A stretch of 38,559 bases of DNA, taken from assembly GCA_944323595.1 (NCBI GenBank), contig CALUTF010000016.1, forward strand, positions 1 to 38,559. The letters are read 5' to 3'. The notes below the pieces were generated by a model that saw only the letters and a program-made list of their open reading frames with translations, was not told the DNA's origin and made no database searches. The position numbers and the translations under genes are program-made. Positions 8,530-16,500 of this stretch are shown here, piece after piece. Position 1 is the stretch's first letter. Every line of letters starts with the position of its first letter. This DNA comes from Candidatus Gastranaerophilales bacterium. Lineage in GTDB: Bacteria > Cyanobacteriota > Vampirovibrionia > Gastranaerophilales > Gastranaerophilaceae.

Positions 8530-8976
8530 TTAAGCTCCCTCATTAGTTTCCTGCAGATCTTTTTGTTCTTTTTTGCTTAAAGGTTCACCTGCTACTATAA
8601 GTTTTTTGTATTCTGCATCCTGTGCAGCGTTCATTACTTTCATTATTTCGGAACTTTTTACATTCTGATCGGCTTTTACTACAACTTCCGGTTTTTCTAA
8701 GGACGGCTTCAGGGCAATGAGTTCATCAGTGAGTGTTTCTGAATTAATCTCACGACCGTTGATGTACATAAGACCTTCCTGCGTAATTGCAACTTCTGCA
8801 TTTTTCTGTTCAATGGCAACACCGCTGTTTATTTCCGGAACTGTTATTGCATTATCCATTGATTGGAATGTTGGTGCCACTACCATCATGATAATTAACA
8901 AAACCAGAAAAATATCTGTTAAAGGCGTTATGTTTATTTCTGTAAAAAGTTTGTCTTTTTTGGTACTCATTCCCAT
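8530..8976 (-). CDS. exbD: Biopolymer transport protein ExbD/TolR family, first copy
   Basis: 148 residues: a short cytosolic N-terminus, one membrane helix (about 20-40) with the conserved aspartate D21 in PLTDIF, and a periplasmic domain ending in a charged tail. Acts with ExbB as the proton-driven stator that energises TonB. It follows exbB by 21 nt and is followed by a second exbD after 2 nt, so all are co-transcribed. Two ExbD-type subunits next to a single ExbB occur in several lineages. Alternative initiation at M3 is possible. Confidence 0.9.
   Translation of the reverse strand: MGMSTKKDKLFTEINITPLTDIFLVLLIIMMVVAPTFQSMDNAITVPEINSGVAIEQKNAEVAITQEGLMYINGREINSETLTDELIALKPSLEKPEVVVKADQNVKSSEIMKVMNAAQDAEYKKLIVAGEPLSKKEQKDLQETNEGA
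8881..8940 (-). repeat. 60-base block shared by the two exbD genes (copy 2)
   Basis: Partner of 8441-8500 in the downstream exbD gene; 59 of 60 bases identical. Same orientation, 440 bases apart. Confidence 0.85.
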
Positions 8977-8997
8977 TTGCGTAAATCCTTTTTTAGA

Positions 8998-9645
8998 TTA
9001 TAAAGATAAGTTTGAAGTTGAAGTACTTGTTGTTTTACCCTCTGAATCAACAAAACTCAGGAATAATAATTTAATTAACTGGAAGTCATCTTCATAGCGT
9101 TTAACGATTGATTGGAAAGAGTTGAAGAACACAACCGCAACAATCGCAACCCCAAGACCGAAAGCTGTAGCAATCAATGCTGAACCAATACCCATTGCAA
9201 CTGCTGCGGATTGGTTACCTTGAACAGCTAAGTCCTGGAAGGTATACAGAATTCTGACAACTGTTCCGAACAAACCTAAAAACGGAGCAACACCGCCGAT
9301 TGTACCGAGAATAGTAAGATGGCTTTCAAGTTTTCTTGTTGCAAGAGCCGCAGCGATATCAAATGAGCGCGAAAAACCGCTTTTTTGTTCTGAGAATATT
9401 CTTACTGCTTCTTCTGTAACTTCACCTATAACGCCGCCGCATCTTACTGCTATATCCTGCGCACCTTGAAGATTATTTTTTGCAAGTTCTTTTTGCAATC
9501 TCGGAATTAAGAGAACAACATCACGTTTGTTCTTTTTGTAAAATGAAAATCTGTTGATAACTACCGCAACTACCAGAATTGAACATACCAGAATCGGCAG
9601 TAATACAGGCCAGTCAAGTTTGATTGAATGTAATAATAGTTCCAT
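8998..9645 (-). CDS. exbB: MotA/TolQ/ExbB proton channel family protein
   Basis: 215 residues with three predicted membrane helices (about 12-32, 110-135 and 148-175) and a cytosolic loop between the first and second, as in ExbB/TolQ. The conserved segment around GTIGGVAPFLGLFGTVVRI begins the second helix. It forms the pentameric channel that, with ExbD, converts proton motive force to movement of TonB. Downstream of tonB by about 70 nt, with GAGGAT as ribosome binding site and a possible own -10 (TATAAT) in that gap. The C-terminal Ser/Thr-rich tail is unremarkable. Confidence 0.92.
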   Translation of the reverse strand: MELLLHSIKLDWPVLLPILVCSILVVAVVINRFSFYKKNKRDVVLLIPRLQKELAKNNLQGAQDIAVRCGGVIGEVTEEAVRIFSEQKSGFSRSFDIAAALATRKLESHLTILGTIGGVAPFLGLFGTVVRILYTFQDLAVQGNQSAAVAMGIGSALIATAFGLGVAIVAVVFFNSFQSIVKRYEDDFQLIKLLFLSFVDSEGKTTSTSTSNLSL

Positions 9646-9715
9646 AATTTTATCCTCTTTTTTATAATATTGTACTTTATTTTTATTATATATGCATCCG
9701 ATTGTTCATAATTTG

Positions 9716-10915
9716 TTAGTTGTATCCGGAGGCGCCGAACACGTTATAATCAAACGTGAACTGGATATCAATATGCTGTCCTTTAAATTCTGCAGGAAGC
9801 GGTTTAAACGGTGCGGTAGCCTGAACTGCATTAATTGCAGCTTTATCCGCACTCGGCAATCCTGAAGACTTAAACACACTGCATGAAAGCAATCGTCCGT
9901 CTTTTGCTATTTTAAACAACAGTACTACACGTTTACTTTCATTACCTTTAGGCGGATCCCAGTTCATTTTTATACGGCGTTGAAGTTCTCTCATATAAGG
10001 ACCGAAATCCGGTTCTCTAATTGTATCAATACCAGGAGCGCCGTTAGGATTTCCAGGGCCAGGGTTTCCTGTAACACCGGAACCACCTCCGCCGCCTTTG
10101 GCAAGTTTTGTACCTGAAGCGCTTCCTCCGCCTGTAGGAGCCAGTGACGGTGTTGGTGCATAAGTTGAATGACCGCCTCCGCCAGCTGCTGAAGATGATT
10201 TACCTGAACCGCTTATAGGACCTGTTGCATAAGCACCCGGTTTAGTGCCTCCTTTTGGAACCGGTACTGTAAATGCAGATGATGGTTTTGCTACAGGTTT
10301 CGGGGTTGATGGAGGTTTAATTGATGGTCTGGCAGTCGGCGGGGCCGGTTTTGGCGGCGCTATTTTTGCCGGACCTTTTGGTACAGGGGCTTCTGTTTTT
10401 GCAGGTTTTGCCGCCGGTTTTTGAACAGGTGCCGGTGTTGGCATCTTAGCTACAGTTTTTTTCGGCTGCGGCTGTTGAGCGGGTTTCTTTGCTGCCGGCT
10501 GCGGGCTGGGAGCCGGAGATGGTTTTTGTGCCTTAGCAGGCGCCGGTGACGGCATTGAAACTTTTTTGGTCGGATCGTGATGTCCGCCGGCACGGGAATC
10601 TCTGTCTGAACGATAAGGCGTATTCGGGTTAATAGGTTTTGCTTCCTTTTCAACCAGAACGAATTCAATATCATTCATCTTAGGTTTTGGTCTGTCAAAT
10701 ATTGCCAGATGAATACCAAGCAGGGCTAATATAAAGAATACAAGCCAGGCTGCGCCTACGACCGTCGGGTGTAATATCGTTGATATTACGAGTGATTTTT
10801 TTAAACTGTCGTCCTCATCTTTACGCAAAACCGCAGGGGTAGTATAGGCGCTTTTTTCTTGATTTTTAGGCTCTTCTTCTAAATAATTATCGCTGTATTT
10901 TCCTAAGATAGACAT
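9716..10915 (-). CDS. tonB: TonB-family energy transducer with Pro/Ala-rich linker
   Basis: 399 residues. A cytosolic N-terminus, one membrane helix (about 50-72), a long Pro/Ala/Lys-rich linker (about 105-225), a Gly/Ser-rich stretch (about 225-295), and a C-terminal TonB/TolA-type domain from about 300 (RELQRRIKMNWDPP, then SSGLPSADKAAINAV). It spans the periplasm and passes ExbB/ExbD motion to outer-membrane receptors. exbB and two exbD genes follow. No TonB-dependent receptor or siderophore gene is in the window, so the substrate is unknown. The RIKMNWDPP form is also seen in TolA-like proteins, so a Tol-type role is an alternative. The linker is longer than in E. coli TonB. Confidence 0.88.
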   Translation of the reverse strand: MSILGKYSDNYLEEEPKNQEKSAYTTPAVLRKDEDDSLKKSLVISTILHPTVVGAAWLVFFILALLGIHLAIFDRPKPKMNDIEFVLVEKEAKPINPNTPYRSDRDSRAGGHHDPTKKVSMPSPAPAKAQKPSPAPSPQPAAKKPAQQPQPKKTVAKMPTPAPVQKPAAKPAKTEAPVPKGPAKIAPPKPAPPTARPSIKPPSTPKPVAKPSSAFTVPVPKGGTKPGAYATGPISGSGKSSSAAGGGGHSTYAPTPSLAPTGGGSASGTKLAKGGGGGSGVTGNPGPGNPNGAPGIDTIREPDFGPYMRELQRRIKMNWDPPKGNESKRVVLLFKIAKDGRLLSCSVFKSSGLPSADKAAINAVQATAPFKPLPAEFKGQHIDIQFTFDYNVFGASGYN

Positions 10916-10973
10916 TTTTATTTCCCGTTAGTGAATTCTCTATTACATTTTATTTTATATCAAAAATAAAACG

Positions 10974-10994
10974 ATTACCCGATTGTACGGTAAT
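10974..10994 (-). terminator. Possible weak terminator after the glycine-zipper protein gene
   Basis: On the minus strand ATTACC and GGTAAT form a 6-bp stem with a 9-nt loop, followed by a T-rich run, just after the stop at 10998. The stem is short; it may be only an attenuator before tonB. Confidence 0.35.
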
Positions 10995-10997
10995 TTA

Positions 10998-11732
10998 TTA
11001 ATTATATGCGGCAGGGTTAACTGTAATAGGTTGGGTGAGGATAAGTTCAACAGAAGCATTAACAGGAATTTCTACATCGTCGCCTTTATCCCATAAAGAT
11101 TTAACCAGACCGCCGCCTGCGCCGACAGCAGTACCGAGAGCGGCACCTTTACCTACACTGCCGCCTGCAAGTGCGCCGAATACAACACCTGACAATGCAC
11201 CGGCAGCAGCACCGCCTGCCAAATCTTTACCGTAATCTTTAGCTACATCCATTTTAGTTCCGCCAACAAGAACGCCTGTGTTATCTTCGGTTTTGATTAC
11301 GGCCGCAATAGGAATTTGAACACCGTAAGGGGTTACTATCTGGTTAAAACGCAAAAGCAATTTACCGTTCATACTGCCATGTTTTGCCTTGGAAACTTCC
11401 AGTACCGTACCTACAACAGAACTGCCTGCAGGTGCGATGAGGCTGCCGTTATAATAAAAATCGGAACTCAGTGCGAGATTTACTGTTTGTCCGAGCACCG
11501 CAGTTGACGAATTTATAGGTGCAGTAACCACTGCTGGAACGGACTGTCCTGCAGGGACTGTCACAACGCTGCCTTTCAGTGTGCCGTTACTGCTTGTATA
11601 AGTTTGCGGTCTGTAATAATTTGGCTGATATACAGGTTGTTGCGTTTCAGTAAAATTATAATTCGGTGCAGCTAATACAGCATTTGAAGCTATTAAAATT
11701 ACTGCAAGTGCCATGCTGAGTTTTTTTCTCAT
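10998..11732 (-). CDS. Exported glycine-zipper protein of unknown function
   Basis: 244 residues with a clear signal peptide (hydrophobic to about residue 21, cleavage near VLAAP). A beta-rich central part has the pattern VPAGQSVPAVV ... APAGSSVVGTVLEV ... GVQIPIAAVI, followed by a glycine-zipper segment (AGGAAAGALSGVVFGALAGG and beyond, about 172-210) that may insert in a membrane or oligomerise. The pattern recalls the C-terminal beta-barrel of VirB10/TrbI proteins, but I cannot establish homology. It shares this layout with the gene at 11803, its likely paralogue. It has its own strong promoter (TTGACA-N17-GATAAT) and lies directly upstream of tonB, which suggests an envelope role. Confidence 0.8.
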   Translation of the reverse strand: MRKKLSMALAVILIASNAVLAAPNYNFTETQQPVYQPNYYRPQTYTSSNGTLKGSVVTVPAGQSVPAVVTAPINSSTAVLGQTVNLALSSDFYYNGSLIAPAGSSVVGTVLEVSKAKHGSMNGKLLLRFNQIVTPYGVQIPIAAVIKTEDNTGVLVGGTKMDVAKDYGKDLAGGAAAGALSGVVFGALAGGSVGKGAALGTAVGAGGGLVKSLWDKGDDVEIPVNASVELILTQPITVNPAAYN

Positions 11733-11777
11733 AAATCTCTCTACCTTTCCTTTTACAAGTATCCGTATATAATAACG

Positions 11778-11806
11778 ATTATCAACTATAAATTGTTCAT
11801 TGTCAA
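11778..11806 (-). promoter_or_regulatory. Sigma-70-type promoter for the glycine-zipper protein gene
   Basis: On the minus strand: TTGACA (11806-11801), a 17-base spacer, then GATAAT (11783-11778). The -35 overlaps the stop codon of the preceding gene. This is the best consensus promoter I found in the window. Confidence 0.75.
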
Positions 11807-12426
11807 TTTGTTAAGGTATGTGTAATCCACACAGGGGCGGTCAAAATAATGATTAAATCTACGCCTGCGGCGACTCTGGTATGTTCACCCATCTTGCGGG
11901 TTCTTCCGGGGCGAACTTGAAGAGTCGCGCCCTTGACGTTATACCAGCCCTGAAACCTTGTCTGATAATGGGGCATTTTGACAAACTCTGCCGGCTGTGT
12001 AAGTTCTCCGCCTATTATATTGTTGTTAGAGGTGTGAACATATCCTTTTATCGGGATTTCAAAACCGTCAGCATATACCATTTTAGTTATTTTAATCTTC
12101 ATTGAAGCATTAGTGCCGACAATAGGTTCGTTTATTTTTTCAATATAGCCGTAAAGTTCAGTGTCTTTGGGGATAATTTTTGTATCATAAAGGAACAAAT
12201 CATTTGTGGCAATGAATTTGACTTTATACCCCTCGGGGCAGTATTGGGTTGAAATTTCCTGTGCGCTTACGGCAGGGATAAACGTGCCGGCAGGAAGTTC
12301 TATCCCGTCATAATCACGCATTTCAATTTGCGGATTTTGGATAGTGACATTTTCATCTTCCGGCGCTGCAAATACATTCACGCCGGTTAGCAGTAATATA
12401 AGTAATATTGCCGTAATCTTTTTCAT
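11803..12426 (-). CDS. Exported protein of unknown function, paralogue of the 10998 gene
   Basis: 207 residues with a signal peptide (hydrophobic core ILLILLLTGVNVFA). The body is beta-rich: LPAGTFIPAV, then LFLYDTKIIPKDTELYGYIEKI, then KIKITKMVYADGFEIPIKGYV. It matches the order of motifs in the 10998 product (PAG...VPAV, a loop, IPKDTxxxGxV, a small beta unit ending IPI), but lacks the glycine zipper. A basic stretch (LQVRPGRTRKMGEH) precedes a hydrophobic C-terminus. No family recognised. First gene of the minus-strand run leading to tonB. Confidence 0.75.
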   Translation of the reverse strand: MKKITAILLILLLTGVNVFAAPEDENVTIQNPQIEMRDYDGIELPAGTFIPAVSAQEISTQYCPEGYKVKFIATNDLFLYDTKIIPKDTELYGYIEKINEPIVGTNASMKIKITKMVYADGFEIPIKGYVHTSNNNIIGGELTQPAEFVKMPHYQTRFQGWYNVKGATLQVRPGRTRKMGEHTRVAAGVDLIIILTAPVWITHTLTN

Positions 12427-12473
12427 AGTTTTAATTATAACAATTTTTTTACATTATTCAACCCTGCAAACAG

Positions 12474-12600
12474 GCAAACATGATGTTTGGCAAACGTAAC
12501 GTTTGCATCAATAGGACTTTCAACTTTCAAAAAATCGCCTGTAATAAATATTCAAAAATTTTTGAACATCTTTGAAGCGCCGGCTTTTATGTAAACCGCG
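12474..12600 (+). repeat. Dispersed intergenic repeat, copy B
   Basis: Opens with two tandem palindromes, CAAACAT-G-ATGTTTG (12475-12489) and GCAAACGT-A-ACGTTTGC (12490-12506), then ATCAATAGGACTTTCAAC. The core at 12535-12584 starts TCGCC, contains the perfect palindrome TTCAAAAATTTTTGAA and ends CCGGC, followed by TTTTATGTAAACCG as in copy D. Part of a 620-base stretch (12427-13046) without any gene. Confidence 0.75.
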
Positions 12601-12605
12601 TCTTC

Positions 12606-12750
12606 CCCTCTCCTTAGTAGGAGGCGGATTTGCGGACGGACGACACGGAGTTAGTCCGGATAGCGAACGGAACGAGACTGCTTAGCCGCAGGCTTTTTGT
12701 CGAGTCTCCGTGAGCGTGGAGCAAATCCAAGACAGGGGGTAGGGGTGAGG
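12606..12750 (+). repeat. GC-rich palindromic element split by a nested structured element
   Basis: CCCTCTCC followed by a CTCCT/AGGAG hairpin at the left and GGGGGTAGGGGTGAGG at 12735-12750 at the right. Copy D has the same pieces joined directly (CCCTCTCC, short loop, GGAGAGGG, then GGTAGGGGTGAGG at 18053-18088). Here about 105 extra bases separate them (see 12626-12728). Confidence 0.65.
12626..12728. repeat. Nested fold-back element, possible MITE or structured RNA
   Basis: GGATTTGC (12626-12633) pairs with GCAAATCC (12721-12728). Inside, CACGGAG (12644-12650) pairs with CTCCGTG (12706-12712), GAGACT (12674-12679) with AGTCTC (12703-12708, overlapping the previous arm), and AGCC with GGCT around 12684-12694. 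GC content is well above its surroundings. No ORF. I cannot tell whether it is transcribed. Confidence 0.6.
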
Positions 12751-12751
12751 T

Positions 12752-12855
12752 GCAAACATTATGTTTGCATCAAGACGTCTCATCAAGATTGGAAAAGTCG
12801 CCTGTATTAGGTGTTCAAAAAATTTTGAATATCTTTGAAATACCGGCTTATATTG
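12752..12855 (+). repeat. Dispersed intergenic repeat, copy C
   Basis: Palindrome GCAAACAT-T-ATGTTTGC (12752-12768), then ATCAAGACGTCT and a core at 12798-12846: TCGCCTGTATTAGGTGTTC, the TTCAAAA/TTTTGAA palindrome, ATATCTTTGAAATACCGGC. The core shares CTGTATTAGGTGTTCAAAAA almost exactly with copy D. Followed by CCCTCGCCCC, a relic of the GC-rich arm. Confidence 0.75.
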
Positions 12856-12920
12856 TTCCCTCGCCCCTTAATCTTGACGTCATTAAAATCTCTCCCCCAT
12901 ACAATCCAAACAATAAAGAA

Positions 12921-12943
12921 GCGGCATAGTTGCCGCTTTTTTT
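12921..12943 (+). terminator. Intrinsic terminator (possibly bidirectional)
   Basis: GCGGCA and TGCCGC form a 6-bp GC-rich stem with a TAGT loop, followed on the plus strand by seven T. On the minus strand the stem is followed by TTCTTTATTGTTT, so it may also stop the small gene at 13047-13331. No plus-strand gene lies upstream of it for more than 8 kb, so its plus-strand client is unclear; a transcript of the repeat region is one option. Confidence 0.65.
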
Positions 12944-13046
12944 ATCCTTAATTCCTATATTCCTTTTGTTCTCTTTACTTTTCCTTGCTTCACTTTTATC
13001 CTTATTGATTTTCCAACGTTTCCTTAATTTTCTTTTTTCCTATTGA

Positions 13047-13331
13047 TTATCCAACGAAAGCTTTTGATACGAAGTTTGCGATTTCAAAGAATGAATCTTT
13101 AACGAATTCTTTAGCAAGAGTTTTAATAGGTCTGTTTTCAATACAATCAAAAACGTAATAAATCGGATCTTGGGAATTGTTGAATCTCATTCTTCTGTCT
13201 TTTTTCTCAAGATAGTTGTAATCTTCAATTCTGAAAGGTTTAGTTACTGCCTTTTTTCTAGCTGTGTTAGGTCTTTTCTTTGTTAAGGAGCCGAATTGAC
13301 CTTGTTTACCTTTTTGATCTGTTGCTAACAT
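13047..13331 (-). CDS. Small basic protein of unknown function
   Basis: 94 residues, strongly basic in the first half (LTKKRPNTARKKAVTK), then an acidic/aromatic segment (FRIEDYNYLEKKDRRM) and a hydrophobic C-terminus (FFEIANFVSKAFVG). No signal peptide and no recognised domain. It is divergent from autotransporter 2, with 191 bases between the two starts; a TATATA-rich -10-like stretch lies upstream. Its shine-dalgarno is weak (GAGAAAGAGAG). It may be a nucleic-acid-binding protein by charge, but nothing else supports that. Uncertain but likely real, since codon use and isolation from other frames fit. Confidence 0.6.
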   Translation of the reverse strand: MLATDQKGKQGQFGSLTKKRPNTARKKAVTKPFRIEDYNYLEKKDRRMRFNNSQDPIYYVFDCIENRPIKTLAKEFVKDSFFEIANFVSKAFVG

Positions 13332-13510
13332 TTTCTCTTGCTCTCTTTCTCGTCTTGGATATTTATCTCTTATGTATATATAAAGTATTTAACTCAAAAA
13401 AAATTGCCTTTTTTGAATGTTTTTTGTAACGAAATGTTAACAATCAAATTGGAATTATTAAAGGAAAATAAAAAGTTAACCGTAAATAAAAATGTGTTTC
13501 AAGAATAGAA

Positions 13511-13525
13511 GGAGGATATAGTATG
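13511..13525 (+). promoter_or_regulatory. Ribosome binding site of autotransporter 2
   Basis: GGAGG at 13511-13515, 7 nt before ATG 13523. The divergent 191-base gap (13332-13522) is AT-rich; no convincing -35/-10 pair for the plus strand was identified. Confidence 0.8.
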
Positions 13526-16500
13526 AAAAATAAAAACAGCCTAAAACCCTTAAATAGTGCAAATTCACTAAGGGGTGGGGGGGTAACCTCTAAGGCTCTG
13601 ATGGCGGCTTTGCTGCTCGGGGTAATACCGGCTGTCGCAAGTGATTTAGGCACGCCGACTTTGGGGGATGATAGTGCGTATACTCTTACAAAGGTAGATA
13701 CAGCAGGCAAAAATACTATTACTAAGTTTGAATATAACTCCTCAACAGGCGAATTTACACCAGTTTATTATCGTATGGATTTGAAACAAACTGAATTCGG
13801 GACAGGTTCGGAAACATTACAGGCACAGGTTAATACACCGGATTCACCTGTTGATATAACTGTTCATTATCCGGCAGAACAGGCAAATTACAGTACTTCA
13901 TATACTGGAAAAACTATTAATATGCCTAATCTTACAAATGCAGACTCTCCGGCTCAAGGCGGTGCTGCATTTGTCAATAATGATACCGGCGTCGTATATA
14001 ATAATATTCTGGTTAAGGATAACCATACCACGATGACTTTTTCAGACGGCTCTTCAAGAGCTGATAGTTACTTAGAAGCGGGCTCTATTGCCAATAACGG
14101 TAGTATTTCAAATTTAAACGGTGATTTTATTGGTAATTCATTAGATGCAGATATCCAATCTCTTTATAGCCATGCTAATGCATATACTTCTGGAGGTGTT
14201 CTTTCTAATAGTGGAACTATAGAAAATTTATCTGGCAATTTTTATAAAAATACTATATCGGCTAATACAGAGGTCATTCGAGGCGGGGCTATTTATAACA
14301 TTGGCACAATAAATAATTTTACCGGTAATTTTATTGAAAACGAAGCGAGAGGTAACAAAAGCTATGGCGGCGCCATATATAACTCATCAACAATAGACAA
14401 CTTGCAAGGTTTGTTTGCAAATAATTATGCTGAATATCGTGGCGGGGCTATTTATAATAATAACTACAGCGATTATCGTAATGATGGTGAGAGTAGCAGT
14501 GATTATATAATTGGCAACGGTATTGGTTTAGTAAATGCAGATTTTATTGGTAACTATTCAGGAGATCAAGGTGGTGCTATTTACAACAAATGGGGTGATA
14601 TTAAAGAACTTAACGGTGATTTTATTGCAAATCATTCAGGTGACGGAGGCGCGATACGCAATATTGGAAATATAGGTAAGATAACAGCCAATTTTATAGG
14701 TAATTATGGCAGCGGACAGGGCGGTGCTCTCTCTAATTATGGAGATCAAGAACGTAACCGGTATGATGATAATTCTCGCCCTGGGCAATGGAGAAACTTT
14801 TCTGTTGGCAATATAACAGGTGACTTTATAGGTAATCACATTGATACTACAGATGAATCCGGTTATGGCGGCGCGATTTACAACAAAAATAATAATGCTT
14901 ATGAAGCTGATGGTTATTCTGCTGAAAAATTTTACTCAACAGTAGGTAATATTAAAGGTGACTTTATTGGAAACTATGTAACCGGAGCGACAAAAGCCTC
15001 CGGCGGAGCAATTTATAATTATGACAATATTATTATTGATGGTATAAATGGGGATTTTATAGGCAATTACGCAAAATCAACAGAAGATAAAGTCTACGGT
15101 GGCGCAATACATAATGAGTTGAATACAGAAATTACCAACGGTATAAATGGTAACTTTTACCGGAACTATGCAGATGCCTACAAAGATGCTTCCGGCGGTG
15201 CGGTTTACAATGACTTTAGTACTATATCAAGTATTACTGGTAATTTTGTAGAAAACCACGCCAAATCCGAAACAAAAAAAGCTCTTGGCGGTGCTATTAA
15301 TAACAATGATCAAGCTTTTATAAATGAGATTAACGGCAATTTTCACAAAAATTATGCCGAAGCCGTAAAAGACAATGCCTTTGGAGGTGCTATTTACAAT
15401 GATCAGGGCACGAAATATTCTAGTGGCGGCATTTTGAAAATAACATCAAGCTTTAATGAAAACTATGTTTCATCCAACAAACAAGCTTACGGCGGTGCGT
15501 TATACACAGATGGTTTGATTGAAGATATGAAAGCCGATTTTACAGGCAACTATGCAATATCTCAAGATGGCAAGGCATCAGGCGGGGCACTATACGTGGA
15601 TAATGAAGGTGTTGTAAAATCAGCAATCGCAAACTTTACTGATAACTATACATCCACAACGAGCGGTACTGCCGCCGGTGGTGCTGTTTATAATAACAGC
15701 GTAATTGAAAAATTAAGCGGTAATTTTACCAATAACCAAGCTGTTGCAGATTCAGGCAAAGCTTATGGCGGAGCTGTTTATAACCTTGTTGATACCGTCT
15801 GTGCAAATAGAATAGTCAAAATCTATAGTGCTGATGGTGAATCTTTATTATTTGATTTAGGCTCTGGTTATTACGCTGAAGCTTCTGACAAATTATATAT
15901 TGAAGATGCAATTTTTCAAAATAACAGTGCTGTTTCAAATAGTGGCAATGCATACGGTGGCGCGATTTATAACAACGACAGAATTTTTGTTGGTGATAAA
16001 GAAATAAATATTTATATGGATTGGAGTGAAAGCACTGATTCATTTTTAAATAGTATCAAAGACAAATACCTCGGAGGTGAGCAGGTAGATCCTGATGAAT
16101 TCAAAGCTAATGCCGAACGCCCGCTTACGGAATTAAAAAACGTATCATTTGTGGATAACAAAGCTATATCAGAAAGCGGCAGCGCTAAAGGCGGAGCGAT
16201 TTATACCAGCGGTAACATGAAGATTACTGCTGACAACTACCAGTCTGTATTCAGCGGCAACATGGCCAACGACGAGCAGGAAGCTATTTACGTTGATGAA
16301 TCCAAATACTGGGAAGAACCTACTACATTAACACTGGAAGCAACTAACGGCGGGTCGTTCATCTTTGAGGACAAAATTAACGGCAAAGAAGGCTACATTC
16401 TTGAACTCAAAGGCGACAACAAGGATAACACTGCTTTCTATATACGCAATGATATGGAAAATGCTGATGTGAGAATTTCTAATACAACTTTCAACGCTAT

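Noticed and set aside
12427-13046. CRISPR array in the repeat-rich gap
   Set aside because: Copies are few, unequal and separated by irregular distances; no regular spacers of 30-40 bases.
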